DNA of 64,000 nucleotides from Cercophora sp. LCS_1 (GCA_036250225.1 JAPZLL010000017.1:671330-735329), one strand, 5' to 3'; positions 19,176 through 30,123 are shown, counted from the first letter of the stretch. The notes: generated from the sequence alone by a model not told the origin. A program made the numbers and translations.

Positions 19176-21848
19176 ATGGTGCAGCCATACTATTTGCAGG
19201 AACAACGCGGCAAGAAGGAAGGAAGCGGGAGAATTTCGGCAAGAGATCGTATCTTACCAACGGAGATCCGGATCCTGAAGCTGTTTCCTGGCACGCCGGG
19301 CAACAGAAACGAAGAGCTACAGGGGAACCTTTTGTGGCACGCGTTTGGCATCAACGACACGGAGAAAGCACGCCGACCTCGGCCGAAGCTGGCCGTTTTG
19401 CCTGGCAAGGGCCACGAAGGGGCGAACGATTACGGCTGGACGACAGGAAAGTTGAAAAGCACAAACGGAGCGCAAAAGGAAGTGGAAAACGGGAACCGCC
19501 AGGCATCTCCCCAGCCACCGGGGCAACCAGTCGCCGACACCCAAGCGGGCTCATCAGTCAGCACAACGGTTCTAGCTGCAGCCGGTCTGAGCGATGGACC
19601 TCCGCCTAGCTATCGGGCACTGTCATACACGTGGGGAACCGAGGCCGAGGCAGAGAGCATCAAGATTATCGACAGGAACGACATCTACGAGATCAAGATC
19701 AGGCCTAACCTTGCATCCGCTCTGCGGCAGCTGCGGGAACAGTACCATGTCAAAATGAAGGCATGGAAGAAGGAGGAAGAGGTTTCCAGCCAGCAGAGGA
19801 AGCTGGCACGGGCCCCGACGTGGGTGAATCTCAATATGATCAACGCGCCGGCACAGCAGCCACCGCGTGAAGAGCCACATCTGAACCTGTGGGTGGACGC
19901 CATCTGCATAGACCAAAAAGATGATGTCGAGAAGAGCGGGCAGATTCCGCGCATGTCGGACATCTACATGCGCGCCAAGGAGGTGTGCGTCTGGCTGGGC
20001 GACGAGGCGGGCGACAGCGCCATGGCGCTTGACTTTGTCGACAAGTGCCTCCGCTTCGACCAGATTGACCAGCTCATCACGGATAGCCACGTCCGGGAGT
20101 GGGCTGCGTTCGCCGAGCTGCTCAGGCGACCGTGGTTCAGCCGCCGGTGGATCGTCCAAGAGCTCACGCGCGCGGCGAAGGCCACCATCTACTGCGGAGA
20201 CAAGGAGGTGCCCTGGAAGGACTTTGCCGATGCCGTGTCTCTGTTCCGCCAGAACCAAGACCGCATCAAGCCGCTCTTCAAAAAGGACGGCTCCTTCGGC
20301 AATGACCCGGACTACATCGGCGACCTGGATGAGCTGAGTGCTATCCGGCTGGTGCATGCCTCGGACCACTTGTTCCACCGTGACGAGGACGGCAGAATCA
20401 CGGAGCGCCTTCTTACGCTGGAGGGTCTGATGTCGGAATTGACGGCCTTTGAAGCCTCCGAGCCCAAGGACACCGTCTTCGCCATTGTCTGGCTGGCAAG
20501 GGACGCGACGCCCGTTTCCAACAAGTCGTTTCCAATCGGGAGCATCATCAAGACGATTGAAGGGTTCGCGGGCGAGGGAAACATCTCTCGAGCCAGCACC
20601 ATCTCCCAGAGCGTCGAGGCGCTGGTGAACGGTGCGCCACCACCGGCACCACCACCACGCCCAGCGGACGATCATCATGGCGACTCGACTAGTACTCCAC
20701 CCCACAACCTGAAACCAGGGGAGCGGGCCTTGATGGTGCGCAGCCTGCCGTTCTGGCAGCTTCTCCAAAGCAAGCGATTTGAAATCGACTACAGCAAGTC
20801 CCTGGTGCACATTTGCTGCCAGTTCCTCGAGTTCTGCATCACACGTTCCGGACGCCTTGATATCATGTGCCGGCCGTGGGCACCGGACCAAAGCCTCGAA
20901 GAGACCGAAAAGGACGGACCGCTGCCGACGTGGATCCGACAGCTCTCGCAACACGCGCCCTTTTCCAAGTCGCCAGCGCCACCAGGCGCCCTGGAGCGCA
21001 TAAACGCTGACCCGCTGGTCGGTCGGCCGGGCACGCGTGAGAGGAGGCACTACATTGCTGACAACCGCCTCAAGGTGTTCAGCGTCTTCAAGATCAAGCC
21101 GGGGACCCCAAGGGTGCTTCTCGTGCGGGGCTTCATCATCAGCACCGTTTGTGCCACCGACGGTGCTGCTCGCGCAGGCGTCATCCCGAGCGAGTGGCTA
21201 AAGCGCGTGGGGTGGATGAACCGCTCCGAAGATCCCCCCGAGCGATTCTGGCGCACCCTGGTGGGAAACCGGACCCAAGGAGGCGAGAAGGCGCCGGCAT
21301 TGTGGAGGCGCGCCTGCAAGGAAACCTTTGCCAATATGGCGGACGGCGGGGATCTCGACACCAAGAAACTGCTTGCGAACGAACACATGCGCGGAGTGCA
21401 CCCGTTTGTGGAGCGGGTCAAGGCCGTGGCGTTCAAACGTAGCCTCCTCCAGCTGCAGCAACGCACGCCCGATGATTCCTCGAGGCCAAGTCAGGGTCCC
21501 AACCCTGGGCTCGGAGGGCAGGGAGGAGCCGAGAACAGGACGTTGGCACTCGGCCCACACGATTCCAAGAAGGGCGACATCGTGGCCATCATCTATGGGT
21601 GCAGCGTACCGCTTCTCCTGCGAATGTACAAGTGTCCTAAGCGCCTAGAGGGGGAACCTTTCGACTACAAGGATTTCTCGGAGAAGCGTGAAAGGGTCAA
21701 ATGGTCGGTCCAGAAGCCGCCAGAGATTCTGGATACCGACGAGGTTTATTTCGAGTTTATTGGCGAATGCTACGCGCATGGCATGATGGACGGTGAAGCC
21801 TGGAAGACGGCAGAACACTGGGACACAAAAGAGTTTGCTTTGATTTGA
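19176..21848 (+). CDS. HET-domain protein (heterokaryon incompatibility family)
   Basis: Single exon, 890 residues. The HET domain begins near residue 145 with SYRALSYTWGTE, continues with LWVDAICIDQ near residue 239 after a longer than usual insert, and ends its core with RRPWFSRRWIVQELTRA near residue 320. A long central region follows, then the common HET C-terminal module: a GD pair (KKGDIVAIIYGCSVPLLLR) and FIGECYAHGMMDGEAW. The N-terminal 140 residues are low-complexity and not conserved to my knowledge. HET proteins trigger programmed cell death when unlike hyphae fuse and have been compared with innate immune effectors. No NACHT or repeat domain is attached here. It is intact, unlike two other HET loci in the window. 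Confidence 0.9.
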   Translation: MVQPYYLQEQRGKKEGSGRISARDRILPTEIRILKLFPGTPGNRNEELQGNLLWHAFGINDTEKARRPRPKLAVLPGKGHEGANDYGWTTGKLKSTNGAQKEVENGNRQASPQPPGQPVADTQAGSSVSTTVLAAAGLSDGPPPSYRALSYTWGTEAEAESIKIIDRNDIYEIKIRPNLASALRQLREQYHVKMKAWKKEEEVSSQQRKLARAPTWVNLNMINAPAQQPPREEPHLNLWVDAICIDQKDDVEKSGQIPRMSDIYMRAKEVCVWLGDEAGDSAMALDFVDKCLRFDQIDQLITDSHVREWAAFAELLRRPWFSRRWIVQELTRAAKATIYCGDKEVPWKDFADAVSLFRQNQDRIKPLFKKDGSFGNDPDYIGDLDELSAIRLVHASDHLFHRDEDGRITERLLTLEGLMSELTAFEASEPKDTVFAIVWLARDATPVSNKSFPIGSIIKTIEGFAGEGNISRASTISQSVEALVNGAPPPAPPPRPADDHHGDSTSTPPHNLKPGERALMVRSLPFWQLLQSKRFEIDYSKSLVHICCQFLEFCITRSGRLDIMCRPWAPDQSLEETEKDGPLPTWIRQLSQHAPFSKSPAPPGALERINADPLVGRPGTRERRHYIADNRLKVFSVFKIKPGTPRVLLVRGFIISTVCATDGAARAGVIPSEWLKRVGWMNRSEDPPERFWRTLVGNRTQGGEKAPALWRRACKETFANMADGGDLDTKKLLANEHMRGVHPFVERVKAVAFKRSLLQLQQRTPDDSSRPSQGPNPGLGGQGGAENRTLALGPHDSKKGDIVAIIYGCSVPLLLRMYKCPKRLEGEPFDYKDFSEKRERVKWSVQKPPEILDTDEVYFEFIGECYAHGMMDGEAWKTAEHWDTKEFALI

Positions 21849-22350
21849 CCGAATGAATTTTCTTTTGTGGTTTTCGTATGGACTATCCCTTGGCATTTTC
21901 TCTAGTATTTACCCCTGAGCATCCTTTTTTTCACAGTTCAATCTCAGGATAGGATAGGATAATCGCGAGGTGGACAATCCCCAAGAAGGGTAAATGTTTC
22001 GCGTTAACATGTAATAGGTAATTACCTGAGTTGGCCGGGGTAGCTTTGAAAACACTGGCGCAATGCAGCTCCTAGAGCCCAGACCTAACGGGGAGCATCG
22101 GCCAATTCCAGACCGACAATCGGCGGGATGAGTCTGGATCCCAGCTGAATAGTGGGTAGTGAACAGTAGTAGCACCTCCGCCAATCTCCGTCGACACATT
22201 TTCGTAGTCGCACTGCCACCGCCACGCGCCGGCATGCGTCACCCCCAACCAGGCAGCAAATTCAAGCCGGCACTTTCTCCGGACACCGCAAAAACTCCAC
22301 TTTCAATTGTACTACTCACTTTCAACTGCCCATCTTGAGCTTTATCCAAC
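21849..22350. other. Intergenic, no supported gene
   Basis: Holds the 3' end of the HET transcript and the promoter of the actin-like gene. No frame of interest. Confidence 0.5.
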
Positions 22351-23813
22351 ATGCTGAAGGAATTGACAATGAAAACCCAAGGCAATGGAGGTGTCGGCGA
22401 TGTTTCTGTGGGACCAGCAGCTGCACCGGCTGTAATTATCGACGCCGGGTGGGATTACATGTATCTTGTCTTCACTGTTAGTCATGGTAGCTAACACAGC
22501 AACTAACAGGTCGTGCACGACGAAATTCGGCATAAGCGGGGATGCGGAGCCTGCTGAGCTTTGTGCGTAACGCAATTTAATCAATCCATCTTGTCTATCG
22601 AATGCAGGCTGACTGGCAGTTGTGTAGCATCAGTGGTTGGTCGATGGAAATATATGCCGTTTGTTCTCTGCCACTATCCCCAAAAGCGCTTACAAGTTAA
22701 TCTTCCCGCACAGAATGTGCCTTCTCGGGTCCACTATCCGGAGCTCGTACGTCGGCGATGAAATGCACGGCCAGGAGCGATTCCTTAACTACTCCTATCC
22801 CGTCTCTGGCAACCACGTCGCTAGCTGGGACGACGTTGAGCTTCTCTGGCGGCACATCTTCGAATCGAAGCTCAAGATTGATCCCGAGGAGCACCCTTTG
22901 CTCGTTACCGCCCCTGAATTAGGGCGAACCGAACGGGACAAGTACCTTGCATTTGCCCAAACCCCATCCCACTTCCTTCTCATCCAGCTAATACATGCCA
23001 GCGAAACGCTTGCAATTCTTCTTTTCGAAACCTACCAAGCCCCCCGCGCGTTTGTTGCCTCTCCTGCTGCTCTCTCCCTCCTCAGTTTCGGCCGCTCCAC
23101 CGGCCTTGTCATCGACTCGGGCCATGACCACACCACATGCGTACCCATCTACAACGGCTTCCCCCTTCCTCATGCCGCTCGGTCTCTTCCTCTTGGAGGT
23201 AAACAGATCGCATCCCATCTCGGGACTCTCCTACCGGCGGGTCCAAAACTAGATGAGGCGACGCTGATGGATTTAAAGGAGAAGTTTTGCCGCGTTGAGT
23301 TAGATCCGTATCGCGGCGCTGATGAGAAGCGTTTAGAGGCGGGGCAGTATACCCTACCCGATGGAAAGGTCCTGACGATTGAGGCCGAGGCGTTTCTTGC
23401 CCCTGAGCCGCTCTTTACACCATTTCTGGGCTTGGCAGCCACTGTTCCGCAGGTCATTGCCGCTGCGGATACTGCCTTGAGAGACGAACTGTGGGGGAAC
23501 ATAATCTTGGTTAGTACCTCTGATATCGAACGTCGGGTATGATGCATTCGAACTGATGCCTTTTGTGTAGACCGGAGGTAGTACTGCCATGGCGGGGTTT
23601 TGCGAGCGGCTGAGTCAAGACCTCGAACCGCTGACTCCCAAAGGGGTCAAGAAGAAGATAGGAGGGTTTCGGGATCCCAAGACGGCTGCTTGGCATGGAG
23701 GGTCGATGCTCAGCAGCCTAAGCACTTTCCGGGATATGTGCATCCCGTGCAAGGAGTACGATGAGCACGGGCCTGTGTTGTTGCGGCGGAAGTGCTTGGG
23801 GATCAGCCAGTAG
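22351..23813 (+). CDS. Divergent actin-like / actin-related protein
   Basis: Proposed CDS join(22351..22448,22510..22566,22620..22658,22714..23509,23571..23813), 410 residues. The third exon could start at 22608 instead. Actin landmarks are read across the splices: VIIDAG|SCTTKFGISGDAEPA (phosphate loop 1, with Cys-Thr-Thr-Lys after Gly-Ser), SVVGR, SYVGDE, WDDVELLWRHIF, GRSTGLVIDSGHDHT (phosphate loop 2), PIYNGFPLPHA, DLKEKFCRV, YTLPDGKVLTIEAE, NIIL|TGGSTAMAGF (adenosine motif) and GGSMLSSLSTFRDM. The ATP-binding fold therefore seems complete, but many actin surface positions differ. It may be a lineage-specific actin-like protein rather than one of the standard ARP1-ARP10 set. It may form filaments or serve in a complex; the role is unknown. 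Confidence 0.82.
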
Positions 23814-24050
23814 TTGGCTTCATTTCACATATTACACAGACCAGCCAACCATTTGATACGTTGCCAACTTTTATTGGTTTCTGCATGTCTTTGCCTATCA
23901 GTCTCGAAGAAAGTAGTATCTCGAACAAATCTACTCTCCCCCCCACAGTCAAGCCATCCCCGAGAAGCCAAAAGAGATCTCCAGCATTCTTTTCCCACCC
24001 AGTCGCATTCGAAAGAAAGCTCCTTAAAGAGTCAGATAGGAGAGACCTGA

Positions 24051-24539
24051 CTACTTCTTGACACACATTCCATCGCACTCCTCAAGCCAGAGGGTGCCGC
24101 AACCGCCGTTGAACTTGCAGTTATCGTGGTTGTACTTGCACCACTTGCTGTCGCTGCAGTAGTTGTCGTCGGTCGAGCAGGTGCAGTCCCGCGCGCGGCG
24201 CATGATACGGCTCGCGACAGCTGCGTCGTTGTCGCTCGTAGCCTCCCGCGAGACCCCGCTGAGGAGGTAGGCCGCCTCGGCAACGCCGAACGCTGCCTCG
24301 GCCTCGCGGCGGAGGTCGGCCGTCTGGGACCGGTCTTGGGTCTGGATGACTTGGAGCGACTTGTCCAAGATGGCCAGCTGCTCGGCCGTCAGGGTTTCGG
24401 CGTGACCAGCGCGGTAGCTGTCAATGCGCGCCACTTGAATGGGCGCAAAGTTTTTGGCGTAGAAGAGTGTGTCGATGCCCGCGGCGGAGGCGACCGAGAA
24501 GATGGCGAGGGCCGAGATGAGCGAAGCGTGGAAGTGCAT
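24051..24539 (-). CDS. Secreted Cys-rich effector-like protein
   Basis: Single exon, 162 residues. The signal peptide MHFHASLISALAIFSVASA is followed by a helical, Cys-free pro-region (20-113), a dibasic RR at 114-115, and a compact C-terminal domain (119-162) with eight cysteines at 119, 121, 128, 134, 141, 147, 155 and 159, enough for four disulfides. The layout suggests a pre-pro-peptide cut by a Kex2-like protease to free a small stable domain, as in many fungal effectors and antimicrobial peptides. No named family is assigned. A TATA motif is placed about 150 nt upstream of the ATG. Confidence 0.75.
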   Translation of the reverse strand: MHFHASLISALAIFSVASAAGIDTLFYAKNFAPIQVARIDSYRAGHAETLTAEQLAILDKSLQVIQTQDRSQTADLRREAEAAFGVAEAAYLLSGVSREATSDNDAAVASRIMRRARDCTCSTDDNYCSDSKWCKYNHDNCKFNGGCGTLWLEECDGMCVKK

Positions 24540-25248
24540 GGTGAATGAAGTAAGGTAGATGATGTGTGGAAAGATTCTGTGGAACTTGGTGGTTTTCTGC
24601 GCTGATGGTCCGTCTGGCTTTGTGGGCTGAATGACGATGGACTGAATGGTGATGAACTGAAGAGAAAACCACCTCTACAGAGAATGGAGAGGTTTATATA
24701 CCTGGATGGAGCGTAGACGTGTCTCCGTCTTCCATGGTGCGACTCGCCCTATGACGGTGTCATCCCCCAAACCGGACGTACCTGCTGTAATCATTCCGAC
24801 TGAGTCCACGGTTTTTTAATATAAGGTTTTATTTCGCCGATTGTCTTTGTTTATGTTAGCTCATCATCCATCCTTCTATATACTGCCCTTAGTTTCTCAG
24901 CGGATGCATTTGGTAATGGCCAGCCCGGACGTTTCTCTCCGCCGGCCTGTCCAGTCACTGCAGATTTGCAAGGCTCCGGGCTGAGCAACTACATGTTCTC
25001 GGAGATGATTTTGATGCCTCCCGTTCCGCTGCCATTGGCGGGTGGCAGGCAAAGTCTACCGCCTCGGCAGGTATTTTAGGCCCTGAGGGTGATTGGCAAA
25101 CAGGGAAAGAGCAACAATGGTGCTCACATATCAAGGAGGCCAAGGTGGGATGGAGACGCCTCGCAGTTTGCTACAGAAACTATGAACGCTTATGAACATT
25201 GCGACTTGCGTTGTTGGCCAATCGAGTCCCTCTGACCAAAGTATTGTG
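24540..25248. other. Intergenic region
   Basis: The left part is the promoter of the effector-like gene, with TATA. The rest shows no supported gene; plus-strand frames here are antisense shadows of the zinc-finger gene. Confidence 0.5.
24693..24700 (-). promoter_or_regulatory. TATA box of the effector-like gene
   Basis: On the minus strand TATATAAA lies about 155 nt upstream of the ATG at 24539. It is a strong TATA consensus in the right orientation. Confidence 0.5.
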
Positions 25249-26146
25249 TTATTTTCCATGGTCAACACTGATCATTACCGCTGCGTGTTTGACGCGTCCC
25301 GCATGTGACTTGAGAATCTTCCGAAGCAAGTGTCGCAGAACAACGTTTCTCTCCCCCTGCTCATTTTTCACTTCATCTTGCGGGAAATACTTCTCCGTCT
25401 CAATCGTGTACTCGCGAAGGTCTATTTCGCTTCTGAACACCGTAACGCCGTCATCGCTGCCGCCGGCTCTTCCCCATTCGATCAAGTCGACGATGTTAAT
25501 GTGTGTGTTTCGGACGACCTATGATGCCTGTTTGTTAGTTCTGGGGACGCCAAAGTCAAGAGGGCTCGTGACCTACGCTCACGCAGCTAGAAATGGTGTT
25601 AGGTGGCTGTTTAACTCCAATGGCACGACACAGCGTATGCCAGGCTTGCAGGTCATTCTCGTCGCCGAACCAAATCCTGACTTCGGCCACCAGCGCCTTC
25701 CTGTACCTCCGCCGTGCCCAATCCCCATCCGGACTGCCCTTGGGCCATGCCATATGCTCGCGCAAAAGCTTATGCGAAGTAGCGGGCGAAAGTGAGGGAT
25801 CATAGTTGAAAGACGGAAACGAGAGGAAGAAACGATCGAGCGGTGTTTGGTTGGCGTTGGTCTTGGTCTTGATGCTGGCAGCTGCATTCTTGTGAGCGTC
25901 GGAATCGCGAAGGTGTGCCTGGAGGCTGTCAAATGTGTTGAAGTGCCGATCGCAAATTTCGCAGTGCTGATTTTTCTTATGACGAGGTGAGCTCTGCAGG
26001 TGCCGTCGAAGGCCGTCCTGGGTCTTGAAGACCCTATCACAGGGCGTGCAGGGGTACTGATTGTGCCATGGCGAATTCTGAAGGTGTTGCTGCAGACTGC
26101 CCTGGGTCCCAAACGTTCTATCGCAAGGCTCGCAGATGAAAGCCAT
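25249..26146 (-). CDS. C2H2 zinc-finger protein
   Basis: Spliced CDS complement(join(25249..25518,25583..26146)), 277 residues; intron 25519..25582 (GTGAGC..CATAG) is in phase 0. Three N-terminal fingers of the C-x2-C-x12-H-x5-H type are clear (FICEPCDRTFGTQGSLQQHL, YPCTPCDRVFKTQDGLRRHL, HCEICDRHFNTFDSLQAHL). A conserved fungal module follows: a two-W/R region (DWARRRYRKALVAEVRIWFG) and, after the splice, NTHINIVDLIEWGRAG, LREYTIETEKYFP and LRHLLRKIL. Wide-spaced fingers of this kind bind RNA or DNA in some fungi. The role is unknown. Members of this family are often found in expanded, fast-evolving sets. Confidence 0.82.
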
Positions 26147-27110
26147 CCTGGGTGATTGCTTGCAAAGACACTGTCGAAGCTAGCAAACATCGAGAGAAAG
26201 GGAAGAGGGAATCATATCGCCTGACCTGCCCCGCGCCCTGTTTGTCTTGTGATACCCGAAAAGGGTTTTTTGTTGAGGAATGGTTGCGCTGTGCAACAAA
26301 CATGACATAATTTCTTTTTTGTTTGCTTCTACTATGCGCACTCCACGAAAATACTCCATTCGGTGGCCGGGCACACCCCCCCTCCGCGGCCCCAGCTGTC
26401 CTTTGCGCACATACCGAGGCAGGCGTCGCAGTCCTTCACAAGTTTGCAAAACACACCCCCACACTTGGGCCGAAACAAGCCTCTTCAGTACATCTCACTT
26501 CCGGCCCCGTAAAATACCCACGACTCCATTACAACACACGTCTCCCCGCGCGCACCAATTTGGCTTTAGGGGGTGTTTCCCTGTCTATCTCATTGCTGTC
26601 CACAGTCGTATCTGGGGCGGAAAGCGATTCAACTCACGCTCCAGATGCAGTCAGGTTCTCAAGTCCTTCCAGGCTTGTAACACTATTCGCCTCGGTTACT
26701 GTGAAGTCTGGAATTGTTTCCAGCGTCTGAGGGGGACTTCCATCACTTTCGGGGTCGAGGGACAGAGAATGACTGGACGGTGCCGGGTATTTGGACCACT
26801 ATACTTCCTCTTGGTCGTGCGCGGTCGCAGATGACACTGTGACTCAGCAGATCCGACTGGAGTTGCACCTCCTGGTGATCGGTCCTTCCCGCCAATTTAT
26901 GCAGCGCCGTCAGACTTCCCCGCCTCCTTCTGCATGTGGGGCCGCGGGCAATTTTCACCCGCCCCTGACCGTGAGATGCTTGTGCTGACGTCCTCTCGTG
27001 ACTCACTTGGCGAACGTCCTTCGGTGAGTCTGCGGAACGAGTACAAAACGACCACATTGTTCCCAGTCGTCTTTGGCAGTCTGCTCCACTATAGATAAAC
27101 AATACTCATC
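26147..27110. other. Intergenic, divergent promoter region
   Basis: Nearly 1 kb between divergent genes. Overlapping short frames on both strands show no domain. No repeat or RNA gene is seen. Confidence 0.5.
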
Positions 27111-27776
27111 ATGGCTTCTTCGACAAAGGTCGACGCCGAGCCCTCGGCTCCGGAAATCGCCGCACCCATCATAGTCACAACCCGATGCATCATTCGCCGC
27201 TACCACATCTCCGACATCCCGGGCATTGCGCGCCACGCCAACAACCCGAACGTGGCCCGCTATCTTCGTCCGCACTTTCCATCCCCTTATTCCCTGGCCG
27301 ATGCCGAAGCGTGGTACAAAATCGCCTGTGCCGGCGAAAGGCCCCTGAACTAGTACTTCCTTATCCAATCCCCTTTCCTTCTGATTCGCTCCAAAGAACT
27401 CACAAACTCTCTTAGTGCCATCTGTGACCCTCAAACAAACACTTTTATGGGCTCCATCGGCATCCACCCCCTCGGCGCAGACGAAACCCGCACCGCAGAA
27501 CTTGGCTACTGGCTCGGCGAAGAGTTCTGGGGGCGTGGTATCGTGACTGACGCCGCCAAAGGATTTGCGCGATGGGTTTTTGAGAACTTTTCCGAAGAGG
27601 AGGTGCAGAGGCTGGAGGCGGCGGTGTATGGTGCCAATCAGGGGAGTCAGCGGGTGTTGAGGAAGTCGGGGTTTGTGTATGAGGGGACGAGGCGGCTCGC
27701 GGGGTTCAAGCATGGGGAGCCTTTTGACATTTTGATGTTTGGGTTGGTGAGGGAGGATATCAAGGGGGAGAAATAA
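27111..27776 (+). CDS. GNAT-family N-acetyltransferase (RimJ/RimL-like)
   Basis: Spliced CDS join(27111..27352,27416..27776), 200 residues; the intron 27353..27415 splits a Tyr codon. N-terminal motif: TTRCIIRRYHISDIPGIARHANNPNVARYL, the usual RimJ/RimL opening. The spliced YAICDPQTNTFMGSIGIHP and AELGYWLGEEFWGRGIVTDA form motif A with the acetyl-CoA pyrophosphate loop (EEFWGRGI). VQRLEAAVYGANQGSQRVLRKSGFVYEG is motif B. The enzyme probably transfers acetyl from acetyl-CoA to an amine on a protein N terminus or small molecule. The substrate cannot be told from sequence. Confidence 0.85.
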
Positions 27777-28674
27777 GGGTGGGAAAGACGTATCAGTGTT
27801 GTCGTCGTTTTCAAGGCAAGACGACCCTTTGCTAGAGTTGGCAGCCTATGCATGTCCAGCAAGCTCCAGACGTTGAGGTTGGATTCGTCAACGAGCTGCA
27901 GCAGAGCTTTGAGTTGAGGATCGGAGCCCTTGTGTATCTCCAGCAGTGCTCGACTCATGCTCCTCCCACCCCAACCTGACCAATGGTTCAGCTTTGAGAC
28001 CACCAACTAGCATTGCCATTCTCGAAATAATTCGAGTCCCAGCCACGCCTCTCTCGTCGCCTCCGGCAATCCCTCAATCCGCACATCGGCGGGCACCTCG
28101 ACCAGCATGGCCGCCGTGACGTCGTGCGTTCCAGTACCGACGAGGAGGAAATCCGGGCCTTCTGCACCACACGAACTTGCGTAAAGCGATGCCTTCGAGC
28201 CACCGAGTCAATTCGCGAGTTTTGTAGGGCGCGACATCGTCTTTTTCCCGTGAGTGCTCAGCTTTTGCAACAACACCGGCGGATTAAAGGGGGTCCTGTG
28301 GTTCGGGATTCACTGCCATCTGGTGCTGTCCTAGGTATTCAGCCGCCGGGGGGCGCTGGGTGTCTGGGAACAATACGCTGCGGTGAGGATGTCCCCCTAC
28401 CAAATCATCGGCTTTCACGTTGCTGAGAAGAGCGTGGCTGCTCATGGCTGCACTAGGGGGGGGGGGGGGCAAATATTGACACACTAGGAAATTTGCCTTT
28501 CCTTTCCTGGAATGGGATGCATACCGCGCGACACGCCAAACGATGGTTGCCGCGGCTAAATATATGAATCATAATGAAATGGGTCCGCTGAGCCCCGCTA
28601 AAGCTTGGAGTTTGCAGGGCACAATACAAAACCGAAGTCCCCAAACCTTATCTTGACCTCTCACCACTGCACCG
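27777..28674. other. Intergenic region with a possible gene fragment and G14 tract
   Basis: A minus-strand stretch ending at a TAG at 28007 reads as protein-like for about 70 codons (GTGTHDVTAAMLVEVPADVR, EATREAWLGLELFREWQC) but opens after a stop and has no start, so it may be a fragment of a lost gene. A G14 run lies near 28460. An AT-rich TATA-like motif (taaatatatga, about 28557) lies before the acyltransferase. Confidence 0.4.
28456..28469 (+). repeat. G14 homopolymer
   Basis: Fourteen consecutive G residues in the intergenic region. It is length-unstable and error-prone. Confidence 0.9.
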
Positions 28675-30123
28675 ATGCACATGTCTCTACATTGTCCATT
28701 TTCGGGTCGGGACTTGCAAACAATTGATGCCATGAAGCCATTCAACCTCGACATCATCGGGCAGCCGCCCCACCTGCACATTTACACGCAGCTGTGCCTC
28801 TGCTACTCGGTGCCCGATGACTCGGATGCTCAACGCCAAAAAGCGGCCGAAATCCTGTCCCGAGGCCTGAAGACTCTAGCACAGCGCATTCCCTGGATCG
28901 CAGGCCAAATCATCCACGAGCCGTCAGCTGAGCCCGGAAACTCTGGTATCTACAAGATCGCTCCCTGGCGCGATGCCCCGCCTCTCTTAATCCGCGATCT
29001 GCGAGGGGATCCATCAGCGCCGACAATGGAGATGCTCCGAAAACGCAATTACCCCATGGAATTGCTCGACGAGGGTCTCATCGCGCCGTATATGACCATT
29101 CCCGGCGGAACCGCGGGAGCAAATCCAGACGACCCGGCGGCGGTGCTTGCGGTGCAGATCAGTCATATTAGGGGCGGCATGTTGGTGACGTTTGTCAGCC
29201 AGCATCAGGTTATGGATCTCGTAGGGCAGATGCAGGTTATGCGGCTCCTGGACATGGACTGCCGAGGGGAGGGGATACCGGAGGAGGAGTTGGAGATTGC
29301 GAATAGGGATCGGTCGGGGGTTATTCCTCCAATCGGAGGTGATGAGTTAGAGGCCGCTGTTGAGCAGCTTGGGAGGCAGAAAGTCAATGCATCGCCTTCG
29401 GTCTCTGTGCCTGATGGCCAGGATGCGAGCACAGCGGCAGCACGGGTAGTTTGGGCGAGTTTCTCATTTTCGGTCGAGTCCCTCACGGCGCTCAAGGCCG
29501 CTGCTCTCGAGACCGCCGCATCGCCGAAGATCTCCACCGACGACGCACTTACAGCATTCGTTTTCCAGTCCATCACTCGCGCGCGGTACCACCGTCTCCA
29601 ACAAGACCCCAACATTACTTGCACACTCGGCCGCGCGGTCGACGCCCGTCGCTACCTCAACATCCCCAAGTACTACCCTGGCCTCCTGAACAACATGGTG
29701 TACCACATGCACTCCCTCCAAGAAACCATCAGCATGCCTCTCGGCAACCTCGCCTCCGAACTCCGACATGCCGTCGACCCATCCACCTCACAAATCGGTC
29801 TCTACACTCGCGCGCTAGCCTCTCTCTTTCTCCGAACCCCCAACAAAGGACTCGTCTCGATGGGAGCTAACATCAACGCCTCCTGCGACCTGATGATCAG
29901 CTCCTGGGCTGGAGCCGACTGCTACAATTTGGATTTCGGCATGGGAATAGGGGCGCCAACGGCGGTGAGAAGGCCAAGGTTTCTCCCTTTGGAGGGGTTA
30001 GGGTATTTGTTGCCGAGGCATCCGAGCGGGGAGATAGGGTTGGTGGTGTGTTTGAGGGGGGAGGATATGGAGGCGCTGAAGGATGATGAAGAGTGGAGGA
30101 GACGGGCGGTGTGGGTTGAGTGA
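28675..30123 (+). CDS. HXXXD acyltransferase (trichothecene 3-O-acetyltransferase-like)
   Basis: Single exon, 482 residues. It belongs to the CoA-dependent BAHD/Tri101-like group. The N-terminal half has the Tri101-like layout (TLAQRIPWIAGQI, a substrate-side hydrophobic segment) and VTFVSQHQVMDLVGQ with the catalytic H-x3-D (HQVMD near residue 178). The second half has KISTDDALTAFVFQSITRAR, LGRAVDARRYL, YPGLLNNMVYH and the structural DFG-like NLDFGMGIGAP. Start: the ATG at 28675; an in-frame Met at 28732 is the alternative. It acylates an alcohol or amine of a small molecule, probably secondary metabolism or detoxification. No other biosynthetic core gene adjoins it. It lies tail-to-tail with a HET gene. 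Confidence 0.82.
   Translation: MHMSLHCPFSGRDLQTIDAMKPFNLDIIGQPPHLHIYTQLCLCYSVPDDSDAQRQKAAEILSRGLKTLAQRIPWIAGQIIHEPSAEPGNSGIYKIAPWRDAPPLLIRDLRGDPSAPTMEMLRKRNYPMELLDEGLIAPYMTIPGGTAGANPDDPAAVLAVQISHIRGGMLVTFVSQHQVMDLVGQMQVMRLLDMDCRGEGIPEEELEIANRDRSGVIPPIGGDELEAAVEQLGRQKVNASPSVSVPDGQDASTAAARVVWASFSFSVESLTALKAAALETAASPKISTDDALTAFVFQSITRARYHRLQQDPNITCTLGRAVDARRYLNIPKYYPGLLNNMVYHMHSLQETISMPLGNLASELRHAVDPSTSQIGLYTRALASLFLRTPNKGLVSMGANINASCDLMISSWAGADCYNLDFGMGIGAPTAVRRPRFLPLEGLGYLLPRHPSGEIGLVVCLRGEDMEALKDDEEWRRRAVWVE

Noticed and set aside
19623..21050. 475-codon minus-strand frame
   Set aside because: It is fully antisense to the intact HET gene and mirrors its codon bias; no domain.
27777..28674. 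Minus-strand 70-codon protein-like piece as a gene
   Set aside because: Begins after a stop codon with no start or splice acceptor; noted only as a possible fragment.
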